Below are positions 1-6,264 of a DNA stretch of 7,451 bases, piece after piece. Positions within the stretch are counted from its first letter, which is position 1. Every line of letters begins with the position of its first letter. Made by a program: the position numbers and the translations under genes. A model generated the notes under the pieces. That model made no database searches. It was not told the DNA's origin and saw nothing but the letters and a program-made list of their open reading frames with translations. The DNA comes from Anaerolineales bacterium (GTDB lineage Bacteria > Chloroflexota > Anaerolineae > Promineifilales > Promineifilaceae): assembly GCA_020432595.1 (NCBI GenBank), contig JAGQGA010000261.1:1-7451 (forward strand), written 5' to 3'.

Positions 1-222
1 CAGCACATAGCCAGCTACTTCATCCCCGTGCAAAATCGTTTGCACTGTAATGCCCGGATCGGCCATCACCTTGTGCCAATGCTTTAGAAACGCCGCCTGG
101 TCGGTAGGGTCTTTGGCGGTAAAAGCGGCCATCTGGTTGGCAGCGGGGTCAAGCTGATGGGCAAAAAAGTGGGGCAAATCAGCCTCAACCACATCGCGTA
201 GGCGCACAGCTTGTTGGTTCAC
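1..222 (-). CDS. GNAT family N-acetyltransferase, N-terminal part (cut by window edge)
   Basis: This is the first 74 codons of a GNAT-fold acetyltransferase, an enzyme class that moves an acetyl group from acetyl-CoA to an amine; the substrate cannot be told from this part. The translation opens MNQQAVRLRDVVEADLPHFF and continues with HQLDPAANQMAAFTAKDP, a pattern I recognise from GNAT proteins: the first beta strand (LRDV), the first helix (EADLPHFF), then the 'HQLDP-AN-MAAFT-DP' segment. The later 'GDEVAGYVL' is beta strand 2-3, ending at the window edge. The acetyl-CoA-binding Q/RxxGxG/A loop would lie off the window. The start is GTG at 220-222: the frame meets the antiporter's TAA (229-231) three codons upstream, and an AAGGG ribosome-binding site lies about 9 bases before the GTG. 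Only 6 bases separate it from the antiporter stop, so it is probably the last visible gene of the operon. Confidence 0.85.
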   Translation of the reverse strand, partial: MNQQAVRLRDVVEADLPHFFAHQLDPAANQMAAFTAKDPTDQAAFLKHWHKVMADPGITVQTILHGDEVAGYVL

Positions 223-228
223 GGCGTT

Positions 229-2058
229 TTACCCTTCTGTCAATTCAAGCTGCTCCCCTAGGTAGGTTCTGCCGGTAGGGGCGATCATGCTGATGACAGT
301 GTCGCCAATGCGGGGCAGCGTTTCGTCTTTTGCCGTGCAGACAACCAGGTGGGAATTAGCATCAATGAGGAAGAGCGGAACGGCCGTTTCCCCATACTCC
401 TGCTGATAATCCGCAAACGTAAATTTGTCAGTAAGCTTGGTGTGGCGCAGTTCCGCCCCTTGGTCAAAGCAAAAATCAAGCAGTTCGGCATCCAGCTTCC
501 GGTCAAACAAAATTTGCCCGCGCATTTCCTGCCGCAATTTTTCCGACTTTTCCTGACGGCTGGAAGCAAGTTGGTAAACACGGTTGCCAATGATCTCTTT
601 GAGCCGAATGGCGGCCAGAGCGTTTAGCTCGTTGTTGGAGGTGAGGGCTAAAAAGTGGCCGATTCGTTCCAGCGGTAATTTTTCTAGTACGCCTTCGTCG
701 AGAATGCTGCCGGAAACGGCCGTTAATCCCGCCATTCGCGCCGCCAGCACATTCGACTGATTTGTGTCCACTAAAATTACCTCAAACTCAATAGCTTGCA
801 GCTTCTCCGCCACCTGTCGCGCCCAAGCATGGGCACCCATCATCAGCACCCCTTGCGGGTCTTTTTGCCGCAGTTGCAGATAAGTGGCTAATGGTTTAAC
901 CGTCAGCCCATAAATGGCAACCGTGCCCACCACCACCAAAAACGTCAGCGGCACCAACTCCTCTGCCCCATGATACCCCAACTCTTCCAACTCCAGCGCA
1001 AACAGCGAAGCGACCGAGGCTGCCACAATGCCGCGTGGAGCCATCCAGGCCAGAAAAATGCGTTCACGCCAGGAAAAACCGCTGCCCACCGTTGCCAAAA
1101 ACGCCGAGGCTGGCCGCACAACCAGCAGCAGCACCAGCAAAAAGACCACGGCCCCCCAGCCTAAGTGAGCCAGTTGTGCTAACTGCAAGCGGCTGGCAAG
1201 CACAATAAACAGCGAAGAAAGCAGCAAAATGCCTAATTCTTCCTTGAAGGCAACAATGTGTTTTACGCTCACCCGATTTTGGTTTGCCAGAATAACCCCC
1301 ATCAATGTCACCGCCATCAACCCTGATTCAGGCAAAATGAGGTCGGAGACGGCAAAGGCGGCCAGCACCATCATCAGTGCCAGGGCACTGTCGAGGTGAT
1401 GGGGCACCCAGCGGCGCTGGAAAACCCAAACCAAAATGGCGGCTCCAATGGCTCCAACGATGCTGCCGATCAGGAGGGTCATAAAAATGCCCTGAACAAT
1501 GTCAGAAAGGGTTAATAGTCCCAGTTCCTCTTCCGCCAGAATGGTCTCGAAGACCAGCACGGCCAGGGTTGCTCCCACTGGGTCAATCATGATACCCTCC
1601 CACTTTAGCACCGAGGCCACGCGGCTGGTGGGGCGCACGTGGTTGAGCAGGGGAATGACGACGGTGGGGCCGGACACCACCAAAATCGCCCCCAGCAGCA
1701 GCGACATCTCCAGATTGAGGTGGAGCAGGTAATAGGCGGCAGCGGAGGCGAGTACCCAGGAAACGGGGGCACCGATGAGGATGATGCGGTTGATGATGCC
1801 GCCCGATTCACGCAGTTCGCTGATTTTGAGGCTAAGGCCGCCCTCGAATAAGATGATGGCAACGGCGAGGGAGACGAGGGGGAAGAGCGTTTTGCCAAAA
1901 AGTTGGTCGGGTTGGATGAGGCCGAAAATGGGGCCAGCTAAAAAGCCGAAAATGAGGAGGAGTAAGATGGCGGGGATACGGAATCGCCAGGCGATCCATT
2001 GGGCGGTGATGCCCAGAACAATGACGGCGGCCAGGCTTAATAGTTGATGTTCATTCAT
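229..2058 (-). CDS. Cation:proton antiporter (CPA1/NhaP-like) with C-terminal TrkA-N-like domain
   Basis: A 609-residue inner-membrane antiporter that should exchange protons for Na+ or K+. Residues 1-395 hold about a dozen hydrophobic segments with Na+/H+ exchanger signatures: LFEGGLSL (70-77), VVSGPTVVIPLL (127-138), WEGIMIDPVGA (153-163) and AWMAPRGIVAASVA (337-350). Asp159 in MIDP is the likely ion-binding aspartate. The residue before it is Ile, where NhaP proteins usually have Asn; I recall this Ile-Asp form from a subfamily with an attached nucleotide-binding domain. Residues 402-515 look like a TrkA-N/RCK Rossmann domain: beta strand GVLMMGAHAWAR (403-414), acidic strand end ILVDTN (428-433), then RMAGLTAVSGSILDE. 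The glycine motif is GAHAWA rather than GxGxxG. The last 90 residues resemble a TrkA-C-like region. The ATG at 2056-2058 has no clear ribosome-binding site, but it lies 10 bases after the DUF5996 stop, so translational coupling is likely. The ion is unknown. Confidence 0.92.
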   Translation of the reverse strand: MNEHQLLSLAAVIVLGITAQWIAWRFRIPAILLLLIFGFLAGPIFGLIQPDQLFGKTLFPLVSLAVAIILFEGGLSLKISELRESGGIINRIILIGAPVSWVLASAAAYYLLHLNLEMSLLLGAILVVSGPTVVIPLLNHVRPTSRVASVLKWEGIMIDPVGATLAVLVFETILAEEELGLLTLSDIVQGIFMTLLIGSIVGAIGAAILVWVFQRRWVPHHLDSALALMMVLAAFAVSDLILPESGLMAVTLMGVILANQNRVSVKHIVAFKEELGILLLSSLFIVLASRLQLAQLAHLGWGAVVFLLVLLLVVRPASAFLATVGSGFSWRERIFLAWMAPRGIVAASVASLFALELEELGYHGAEELVPLTFLVVVGTVAIYGLTVKPLATYLQLRQKDPQGVLMMGAHAWARQVAEKLQAIEFEVILVDTNQSNVLAARMAGLTAVSGSILDEGVLEKLPLERIGHFLALTSNNELNALAAIRLKEIIGNRVYQLASSRQEKSEKLRQEMRGQILFDRKLDAELLDFCFDQGAELRHTKLTDKFTFADYQQEYGETAVPLFLIDANSHLVVCTAKDETLPRIGDTVISMIAPTGRTYLGEQLELTEG

Positions 2059-2068
2059 AGATTGTTTG

Positions 2069-2908
2069 TTAGGTCATGGTCTTGCGGCCAGCTTCATGCG
2101 TGGCCTGGAGAAATTCGAGGAGTTTGGCGGCGGGGTTAACGGCCGTTTGTACATCCTCATACAACAAAATGGCACCGGTAAACTTGTCTGTTTGCCAGTA
2201 GGCGGGGTCGGGTAACGGCCGTTCGGTCAGCGTGCGGGGCGTGGGGTTGGCCGTGGCATAAAAATAGGGGTTGTCAACGATGGCATCCCCGGTGGAGAAG
2301 CCGAACGTCATTTGTTCCTCAGCCGTTTGGCCGGGCACCTGCCGCCCCGTTTGCCACGTCAGCCCCAGCACAAACGGCTGTGGCCATAGCTGCACCGGGC
2401 TGGTTGCTCCTCGCAGGCTCCGTTGAAACTGTTTGAACACCACATCAATTTGGGTGAACGCTTGCCACATGGCAGAAACGGCCGTTTCATCATACATCCC
2501 CGGCGTTTCATCCGCAAACGCCATATGGTCAATATCTGGCGCAATGCCCAGCACCGCCAGCCCGTCAACCAACTGAGTGCAAAACAGTTCAGCCGACTGC
2601 CCTTGCAGGGCCACAGCGCGATGGCTGCCCTTGCTGGTGTAAATGCGAAGCTGGTGCGCCACAAAATCAAGCATCAGTTCAAAAACAAACCCCTTGGCTG
2701 GCATGGGCGTGGTTGTTAACCCCGCCGCCGCCGCCTGCAAACCGCTTTGCCACCCCTGCTTGCCGGGCGGCACGATGGCTTCATGCACGCTGCCCATGAT
2801 GTTGGCATAGGTCTGGATGCTATCGCGGGTGTGTCGCCATCCAGCCAAAGGTAAAGAAGGGAAAAGAGTCATAGCTAAAAGTTTGCTCCCAGTGTTGCCA
2901 AAGGTCAT
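2069..2908 (-). CDS. DUF5996 family protein
   Basis: A 279-residue soluble protein with no signal peptide or membrane segment. It matches my memory of the DUF5996 family along its length: an N-terminal GWRHTRDSIQTYANIMG (residues 23-39, the family's W-x-x-T…Q-x-x-G segment), GLTTTPMP (63-70), FELMLDFVAHQL (76-87), then SPVQLWPQPFVLGLTW (170-185), GFSTGDAI (203-210), NPYFYATANPTP (213-224) and GAILLYEDV (245-253). The family has no established biochemical role that I know of. The start is ATG at 2906-2908, decided by a strong AAAGGTGG ribosome-binding site 6 bases upstream; the inner Met13 has no such site. It follows the rhomboid gene by 63 bases and precedes the antiporter by 10, so co-transcription is likely. 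Three copies of the AACGGCCGTT palindrome lie inside it. The family call is firm; any function would be a guess. Confidence 0.88.
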   Translation of the reverse strand: MTFGNTGSKLLAMTLFPSLPLAGWRHTRDSIQTYANIMGSVHEAIVPPGKQGWQSGLQAAAAGLTTTPMPAKGFVFELMLDFVAHQLRIYTSKGSHRAVALQGQSAELFCTQLVDGLAVLGIAPDIDHMAFADETPGMYDETAVSAMWQAFTQIDVVFKQFQRSLRGATSPVQLWPQPFVLGLTWQTGRQVPGQTAEEQMTFGFSTGDAIVDNPYFYATANPTPRTLTERPLPDPAYWQTDKFTGAILLYEDVQTAVNPAAKLLEFLQATHEAGRKTMT

Positions 2909-2914
2909 TTATTA

Positions 2915-2922
2915 CCACCTTT
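2915..2922 (-). promoter_or_regulatory. Strong ribosome-binding site of the DUF5996 gene
   Basis: Read on the minus strand this is AAAGGTGG, close to the complement of the 16S rRNA 3' end, with 6 bases before the ATG at 2908. It is the clearest ribosome-binding site in the window. It fixes the start and suggests that DUF5996 translation is initiated independently, not by coupling to the rhomboid gene. Confidence 0.75.
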
Positions 2923-2971
2923 GTATATTTTACCCGGTTTAGGGGGATTGAGAAGGTTGCACCCCACTATC

Positions 2972-3670
2972 CTACAGTGGCAAGTCGTTGCGGTAGCGGT
3001 GGAATGCTTCAGGGCTGAGGAACAAAAGGACAAATATCCCGGCCAGAAAGCCCCCCAGGTGCGTCCAGTGGGCAATTTCATAGCTGGCATTTTGGTAAAC
3101 CAGCATGTTGAGTGCCGGGGGAATGTTGAGCACCAAAAAGTAGAGGATGAGCCAATAGGCGCGGATTTTGGGAAACACGGGCAGCACCCCCAGCAGCACC
3201 AGGGTGCGAATGCGACCACGTGGAAACAGCAGCAGGTAGGCACCCATTACCCCATAAATTGCGCCGCTGGCACCAATGACGGGGATGGTGGATTGGGCGG
3301 TGGCAAGGATGTTGATGAGGTTGGCAAAGAGGCCGCAGAGCAGATAGAAGAGCAGAAAACGCCAGGGGCCGCACATATCCTCAACCCGCCGGCCGTACAC
3401 CCACAGTGCCAGCATATTGCCCAGCAAATGCCAAATGCCGCCGTGCAAAAACATATAGGTCACTGAGCTAATTGCCCCGCTGCCCGCTTGCTGCAAAGTG
3501 ACCACGGGAATGGAGCCAAATTCGTAAACTAGCCTCTGGAACTGGCTGGCATCACGCACAATGACTAGATTCTCAAACCCCATGACGATGACGTTGAGGG
3601 TGATGATGGCAAGGGTCATAAACGGCCAACTGGTGAAGCGGTTGGGTTCGATGTCGTTGAGGGGAAGCAT
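2972..3670 (-). CDS. Rhomboid family intramembrane serine protease
   Basis: A 232-residue polytopic membrane protease that would cut transmembrane substrates within or near the bilayer. The catalytic pair is visible: Ser135 in GASGA (133-137) and His204 in HWTHLGGFLAG (201-211). The family's His and Asn of transmembrane helix 2 are also present, in HGGIWHLLGNMLALWVYG (76-93; His81 and Asn85, spaced as in GlpG). All expected catalytic and oxyanion-hole residues are therefore there, and it should be active. Segments at about 16-34, 80-92, 104-124, 131-149, 156-166, 171-191 and 204-219 are hydrophobic. It looks like a plain bacterial rhomboid with no added cytoplasmic or zinc-finger domain. The ATG at 3668-3670 has no good ribosome-binding site; upstream lies the 3690-3733 hairpin. 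It heads the probable operon rhomboid-DUF5996-antiporter-acetyltransferase. Its substrate cannot be inferred. Confidence 0.93.
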   Translation of the reverse strand: MLPLNDIEPNRFTSWPFMTLAIITLNVIVMGFENLVIVRDASQFQRLVYEFGSIPVVTLQQAGSGAISSVTYMFLHGGIWHLLGNMLALWVYGRRVEDMCGPWRFLLFYLLCGLFANLINILATAQSTIPVIGASGAIYGVMGAYLLLFPRGRIRTLVLLGVLPVFPKIRAYWLILYFLVLNIPPALNMLVYQNASYEIAHWTHLGGFLAGIFVLLFLSPEAFHRYRNDLPL

Positions 3671-3689
3671 ACAAAATAAGCGAGAGTGA

Positions 3690-3733
3690 GAGATTGGGAG
3701 ATTGGGAGATTACTCTCCCAATCTCTTAATCTC
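3690..3733. repeat. Imperfect 20-base-stem hairpin of GATTGGGAG units
   Basis: The left arm holds two tandem copies of AGATTGGG and the right arm their complement. 3700-3709 pairs perfectly with 3714-3723 around a TTAC loop. Pairing then extends outward to 3690/3733 with two G-T positions, which become A-C mismatches on the minus strand. It sits 20-63 bases upstream of the rhomboid start, so it would fold in that gene's leader if transcription begins beyond it. No T-run follows on either strand, so it is not a standard terminator. The same GATTGGGAGA words recur at 7205-7270. Confidence 0.75.
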
Positions 3734-3762
3734 CTAACCCGGACAAGCCAGAACCAAAAACG

Positions 3763-3870
3763 TTACACAGAGGTTCACAGAGAAGACACAGAGAAGCACA
3801 GAGAAAAAAAGCGTTGTTTGTCTCGCTTCCTCTGTGAAACTCTTTCTTATCTCTGTGTAACTCTGTGTCA
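3763..3870. repeat. Inverted array of 11-base CACAGAG repeats (MITE/REP-like element)
   Basis: The left arm (3763-3806) is four tandem 11-base units, each containing CACAGAG: TTACACAGAGG, TTCACAGAGAA, GACACAGAGAA and GCACAGAGAAA. The right arm (about 3829-3870) carries the complement CTCTGTG three times, with one degenerate unit (CTCTTTCTTAT) between. The two arms could fold into a long imperfect hairpin around the 3807-3828 segment. I recognise this CACAGAG/CTCTGTG pattern as a widespread intergenic repeat of environmental bacteria. It lies between the TPR gene stop (3923) and the rhomboid start (3670), in non-coding DNA that is visibly more AT-rich than the genes around it. Confidence 0.8.
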
Positions 3871-3922
3871 CTTCTTGTTTTGTGTACAAGGATTTCATCG
3901 TTAAGGTACTAATCTCTGTCTT

Positions 3923-4918
3923 TTAGGGAAAAACGGCCGTTTTCCAAACCAGAAACTGCCCCACACCGCCCCACAGGACAAACACAAACGGTACCAGCAC
4001 CAGCAGCAATCCCAGCAGCGTCAGCAGCCCGCGCAGCCGCCAATCTTCCAGAATTTCTGGGCCAAACAGCGTTTCTTCTTGCCCATGGGGTTTTTGGTTG
4101 GCGGCAATAAACAGCACCGTGCCAAACCAGACCGTGAGTAGCTCCCAAAAGAAGCGGGGCGGCAGTTGGTTCAGGCTTAACCCGTTTTGCAGCAGCGACA
4201 AAATGGTGTAGATGAGCGGGGGGCCAATCATAAAGCGGAGCAGCGTCATGGCGGGGCTGGTTGTTTTGATCTCCTTGCCCCCAAGCTGCTGCCGCAGTTC
4301 ATCCAGCTTTTTCTGGGCAATCAGCCGGTCGGCGGCCACGGGGGCGTGCCCGGCGGCAAAGGTGTAGGCGGCCAGCGCCTTTTGCAATTCGCCGTGGGCT
4401 TCATAAGCGGTGCCTACGGCCAAATCGCTGCTGTGGTTTTGCCGCAGTTGGGTTAGCTGATGGGCGGTTTGTTCGTTGCGCGGGTTGGCGCGCTGGGCGG
4501 CTTCGAGGGCGATAATTTTGTCCTCAACGGCCGTTACGATCTGGCTCAACAGCAGCCACGCTTGCTCATGGTTGGGTTCGGCCTGCACCACTTCTTGCAG
4601 CAGCCGCATCGCTTCCACGCGCAGACCGACTTTAACGGCCGTTTCCCCCTGCTTAAACTTCTCTGCCACCGTTTGCTGCCGCTCCCCGCGAAGCTGCACC
4701 AGCCGGTTTTGCGCCCGTATCAGGTTGGGGTTAATCGTCAGTGCGTTTTCCAGCGCAATCAGCTTGTCCTCGCGTGATTCCACCAGGTCAGACAGCAGCA
4801 GCCAGGCCAGCTCGTTTTCCTCCTCCTGCGCCACATAGCGCAGCAGCAGACCGCGAGCTTCCTCAAGCTGCCCTTGTTTGACTAACTTTTGCGCTTGTCG
4901 AAACAACTGCTCCGGCAT
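3923..4918 (-). CDS. Tetratricopeptide-repeat protein with three C-terminal membrane segments
   Basis: 331 residues in two parts. Residues 1-210 are helical TPR-type repeats with an internal duplication of about 80 residues. AWLLLSDLVESREDKLIALE (38-57) is matched by AWLLLSQIVTAVEDKIIALE (120-139), each followed by 'NP-N…A…L-QLR' (63-77 and 145-159). A third, more diverged repeat runs over about 167-208 (AVGTAYEAHGELQKALAAYT). Residues 225-331 hold three hydrophobic segments, about 225-243, 256-272 and 297-318, ending in FLVWKTAVFP. With no signal peptide, the TPR part should face the cytoplasm and act as a protein-binding scaffold on the membrane. No catalytic motif is visible. The ATG at 4916-4918 lies 3 bases after the stop of the AI-2E transporter gene; the nearest purine-rich stretch (AAGGA) is rather far upstream, which suggests coupled translation. 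The specific role is unknown. Confidence 0.85.
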   Translation of the reverse strand: MPEQLFRQAQKLVKQGQLEEARGLLLRYVAQEEENELAWLLLSDLVESREDKLIALENALTINPNLIRAQNRLVQLRGERQQTVAEKFKQGETAVKVGLRVEAMRLLQEVVQAEPNHEQAWLLLSQIVTAVEDKIIALEAAQRANPRNEQTAHQLTQLRQNHSSDLAVGTAYEAHGELQKALAAYTFAAGHAPVAADRLIAQKKLDELRQQLGGKEIKTTSPAMTLLRFMIGPPLIYTILSLLQNGLSLNQLPPRFFWELLTVWFGTVLFIAANQKPHGQEETLFGPEILEDWRLRGLLTLLGLLLVLVPFVFVLWGGVGQFLVWKTAVFP

Positions 4919-4921
4919 AAA

Positions 4922-6163
4922 TTAACGGCCGTCCTTCCCCTTCCTTCCTTGCGTCCCCGATGATAACATATTTCGCAAACTGTCCATCAGCCCCCCACGT
5001 GGCGGTGGTTCCGGCTCCGGCTTGGGAAACGGCGGCAAATCGAGCATCTTGCGCCAGGTGTAGCTGCCCAGCAGCTTGAGCGAGGCAATGACCGGTGCCG
5101 CCAGCACTGCCCCCAAGATGCCCGCCAGCGAGGCCCCCATAAATACCCCCACTAGCACCACCAGCGGGTGCAAATCCAGTGCCTGCCCCACAATGCGCGG
5201 CACCAGCAGATTGTTTTCTAGCTGCTGCACCACCAGCATCAGGATGATTACCGCCGCCGCCAGTTCCCAGGGGCCAAGCCCCAAATAATTTTGTGACTGA
5301 AAAAACGCCGCCACCACCGCCACGATGGCACTAATAATTGGCCCCAGGTTGGGCACAAATTCCAGCACCCCAGCCACCAGCCCCAGTGCCAGCGCGTTTT
5401 CCACCCCCAGCAGCAGCAGCCCCAGCCACACCACCACAAAAATTACCAGCCCCAAAATGACCTGCCCGCGCAGATAGGCGCTCCAAATGCGGCCAAAGTC
5501 GCGCACCAGCCGTTCGGCATCGTGGCGATAGCCGGGGTCGGTGGCAAAATTTGCCACGTATTCACCCAGCTTGGGGAATTCGTTGGCAATGTAGATGGAG
5601 ATCATAAAGACAAAGAGCAAATTCCCCAGCCAGCCAAGCGTGGCTGTGGCAAAGTCGCCTAGGAAGGTGGCACCGCCGGAGGTGAGCGGGGACAGCATGT
5701 TTAAGAATCGGTCTTGGATGTCGGCCCAGGGCAGTTGGCTGGGAATGAGCGAGAAGTCGCCGATGGAAAAGAGGGGGCGGCTGCTGGTAATAAATGTTTC
5801 AATGGATTGGCTGATATTGTTGACATAATCGGGCAGTTGCAGCAGCAAATTGTCTAACTGGGCATAAGCTGCAAAGCCTAAGGCCACCAGTGCCCAAATA
5901 ATGGCCACGGCAATGCCGATGTAGACCAGCAGGATGATGCTGCCGCGTTTGAGCGGGGTGCGTTCGTCAATTAAAACAACCAGCGGGTTGAGGATGAAGG
6001 CCAGCATGGCGGCGATGACCACAAGGCGGATGAGCGACGCAAATTGCCACACCAGCAGTGCCAGCAGCACCACGATGACGCTGGCAACAACTAGCTTAAA
6101 GTTGCGTCCCCAAAGTGGTGATTCTTGTTCGGGTTGTGGCACGGGTAAGTTGCTGTTTGCCAT
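4922..6163 (-). CDS. AI-2E family transporter (YdiK/TqsA/PerM-like membrane protein)
   Basis: A 413-residue polytopic membrane protein of the AI-2E transporter family. Its members have been linked to export of autoinducer-2, to Na+/H+ exchange and to other solutes, so the name does not fix the substrate. Family marks, numbered from the ATG at 6163, are an N-terminal pair of membrane helices (about 22-41 and 43-64), a third (76-97), a long extracytoplasmic-type region (about 100-175), GVLEFVPNLGP (265-275), QQLENNLLVPRIVG (313-326) and LHPLVVLVGVFMGASLAGILG (331-351). The tail (377-413) is proline-rich then basic and should be cytoplasmic. An in-frame GTG at 6211 would add 16 residues. I prefer the ATG because the added stretch is unlike the family, has no ribosome-binding site and overlaps a promoter candidate. 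An AGGGAA lies 14 bases before the ATG, which is rather far. Three bases separate its stop from the TPR gene. Confidence 0.92.
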   Translation of the reverse strand: MANSNLPVPQPEQESPLWGRNFKLVVASVIVVLLALLVWQFASLIRLVVIAAMLAFILNPLVVLIDERTPLKRGSIILLVYIGIAVAIIWALVALGFAAYAQLDNLLLQLPDYVNNISQSIETFITSSRPLFSIGDFSLIPSQLPWADIQDRFLNMLSPLTSGGATFLGDFATATLGWLGNLLFVFMISIYIANEFPKLGEYVANFATDPGYRHDAERLVRDFGRIWSAYLRGQVILGLVIFVVVWLGLLLLGVENALALGLVAGVLEFVPNLGPIISAIVAVVAAFFQSQNYLGLGPWELAAAVIILMLVVQQLENNLLVPRIVGQALDLHPLVVLVGVFMGASLAGILGAVLAAPVIASLKLLGSYTWRKMLDLPPFPKPEPEPPPRGGLMDSLRNMLSSGTQGRKGKDGR

Positions 6164-6203
6164 AAAATTGTTGCTGTTTCCCTGCTTGCGGTATAGGGGA
6201 GAG

Positions 6204-6231
6204 GTTAGCACATGCCGGGGTAGGTCGTCAA
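6204..6231 (-). promoter_or_regulatory. Possible sigma-70-type promoter for the AI-2E/TPR gene pair
   Basis: Read on the minus strand, a TTGACG (-35, at 6226-6231) is followed after 16 bases by GCTAAC (-10, at 6204-6209), preceded by TGT, which gives an extended -10 of the TGn type. The -35 matches the consensus at five of six positions, the -10 at only three. The start of transcription would fall about 35 bases before the ATG at 6163. It lies between the hairpin array and the gene, where a promoter is expected. This is a weak match and could be chance. Confidence 0.3.
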
Positions 6232-6264
6232 TATGTTGGCATCTTGTTGGCGCACATGCCTACC

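Larger units (their letters stand above)
379..4932. repeat. Dispersed palindrome AACGGCCGTT, eight exact copies and one near-copy
   Basis: Exact copies are at 379-388, 715-724 (antiporter gene), 2138-2147, 2214-2223, 2477-2486 (DUF5996 gene), 3932-3941, 4526-4535 and 4634-4643 (TPR gene). A nine-base copy, AACGGCCGT, is at 4924-4932 over the AI-2E stop codon. Some extend further as palindromes: 14 bases at 2475-2488 (GAAACGGCCGTTTC) and 14 at 3930-3943 (AAAACGGCCGTTTT). All eight exact copies lie in coding DNA. The span given here is the range of the copies, not a continuous element. Confidence 0.9.

Noticed and set aside
2964..2980. CCACT…AGTGG hairpin at the rhomboid stop as a terminator
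   Set aside because: The stem is only 5 pairs with a 7-base loop and no T-run on the minus strand, and the next gene follows after 63 bases with the same orientation.
2921..3466. Plus-strand 181-codon frame opposite the rhomboid gene
   Set aside because: It is a shadow of the rhomboid coding strand, rich in Gln/His/Pro as expected from the complement of hydrophobic codons, with no recognisable domain.
3671..3760. Promoter for the rhomboid gene
   Set aside because: The best minus-strand pair (TTAGGA and AGTAAT, 17 bases apart) matches the consensus poorly and lies inside the hairpin repeat, so it is not supported.
3686..3904. Plus-strand 72-codon frame (MRDWEIGRLLSQ… with HREDTEKHREK)
   Set aside because: It is a translation of the GATTGGGAG and CACAGAG repeats; such peptides recur as false predictions wherever this repeat family occurs.
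6164..6211. GTG start at 6211 for the AI-2E gene
   Set aside because: It lacks a ribosome-binding site, adds 16 residues of non-family sequence and overlaps the best promoter candidate; the ATG at 6163 is preferred. It is not excluded.
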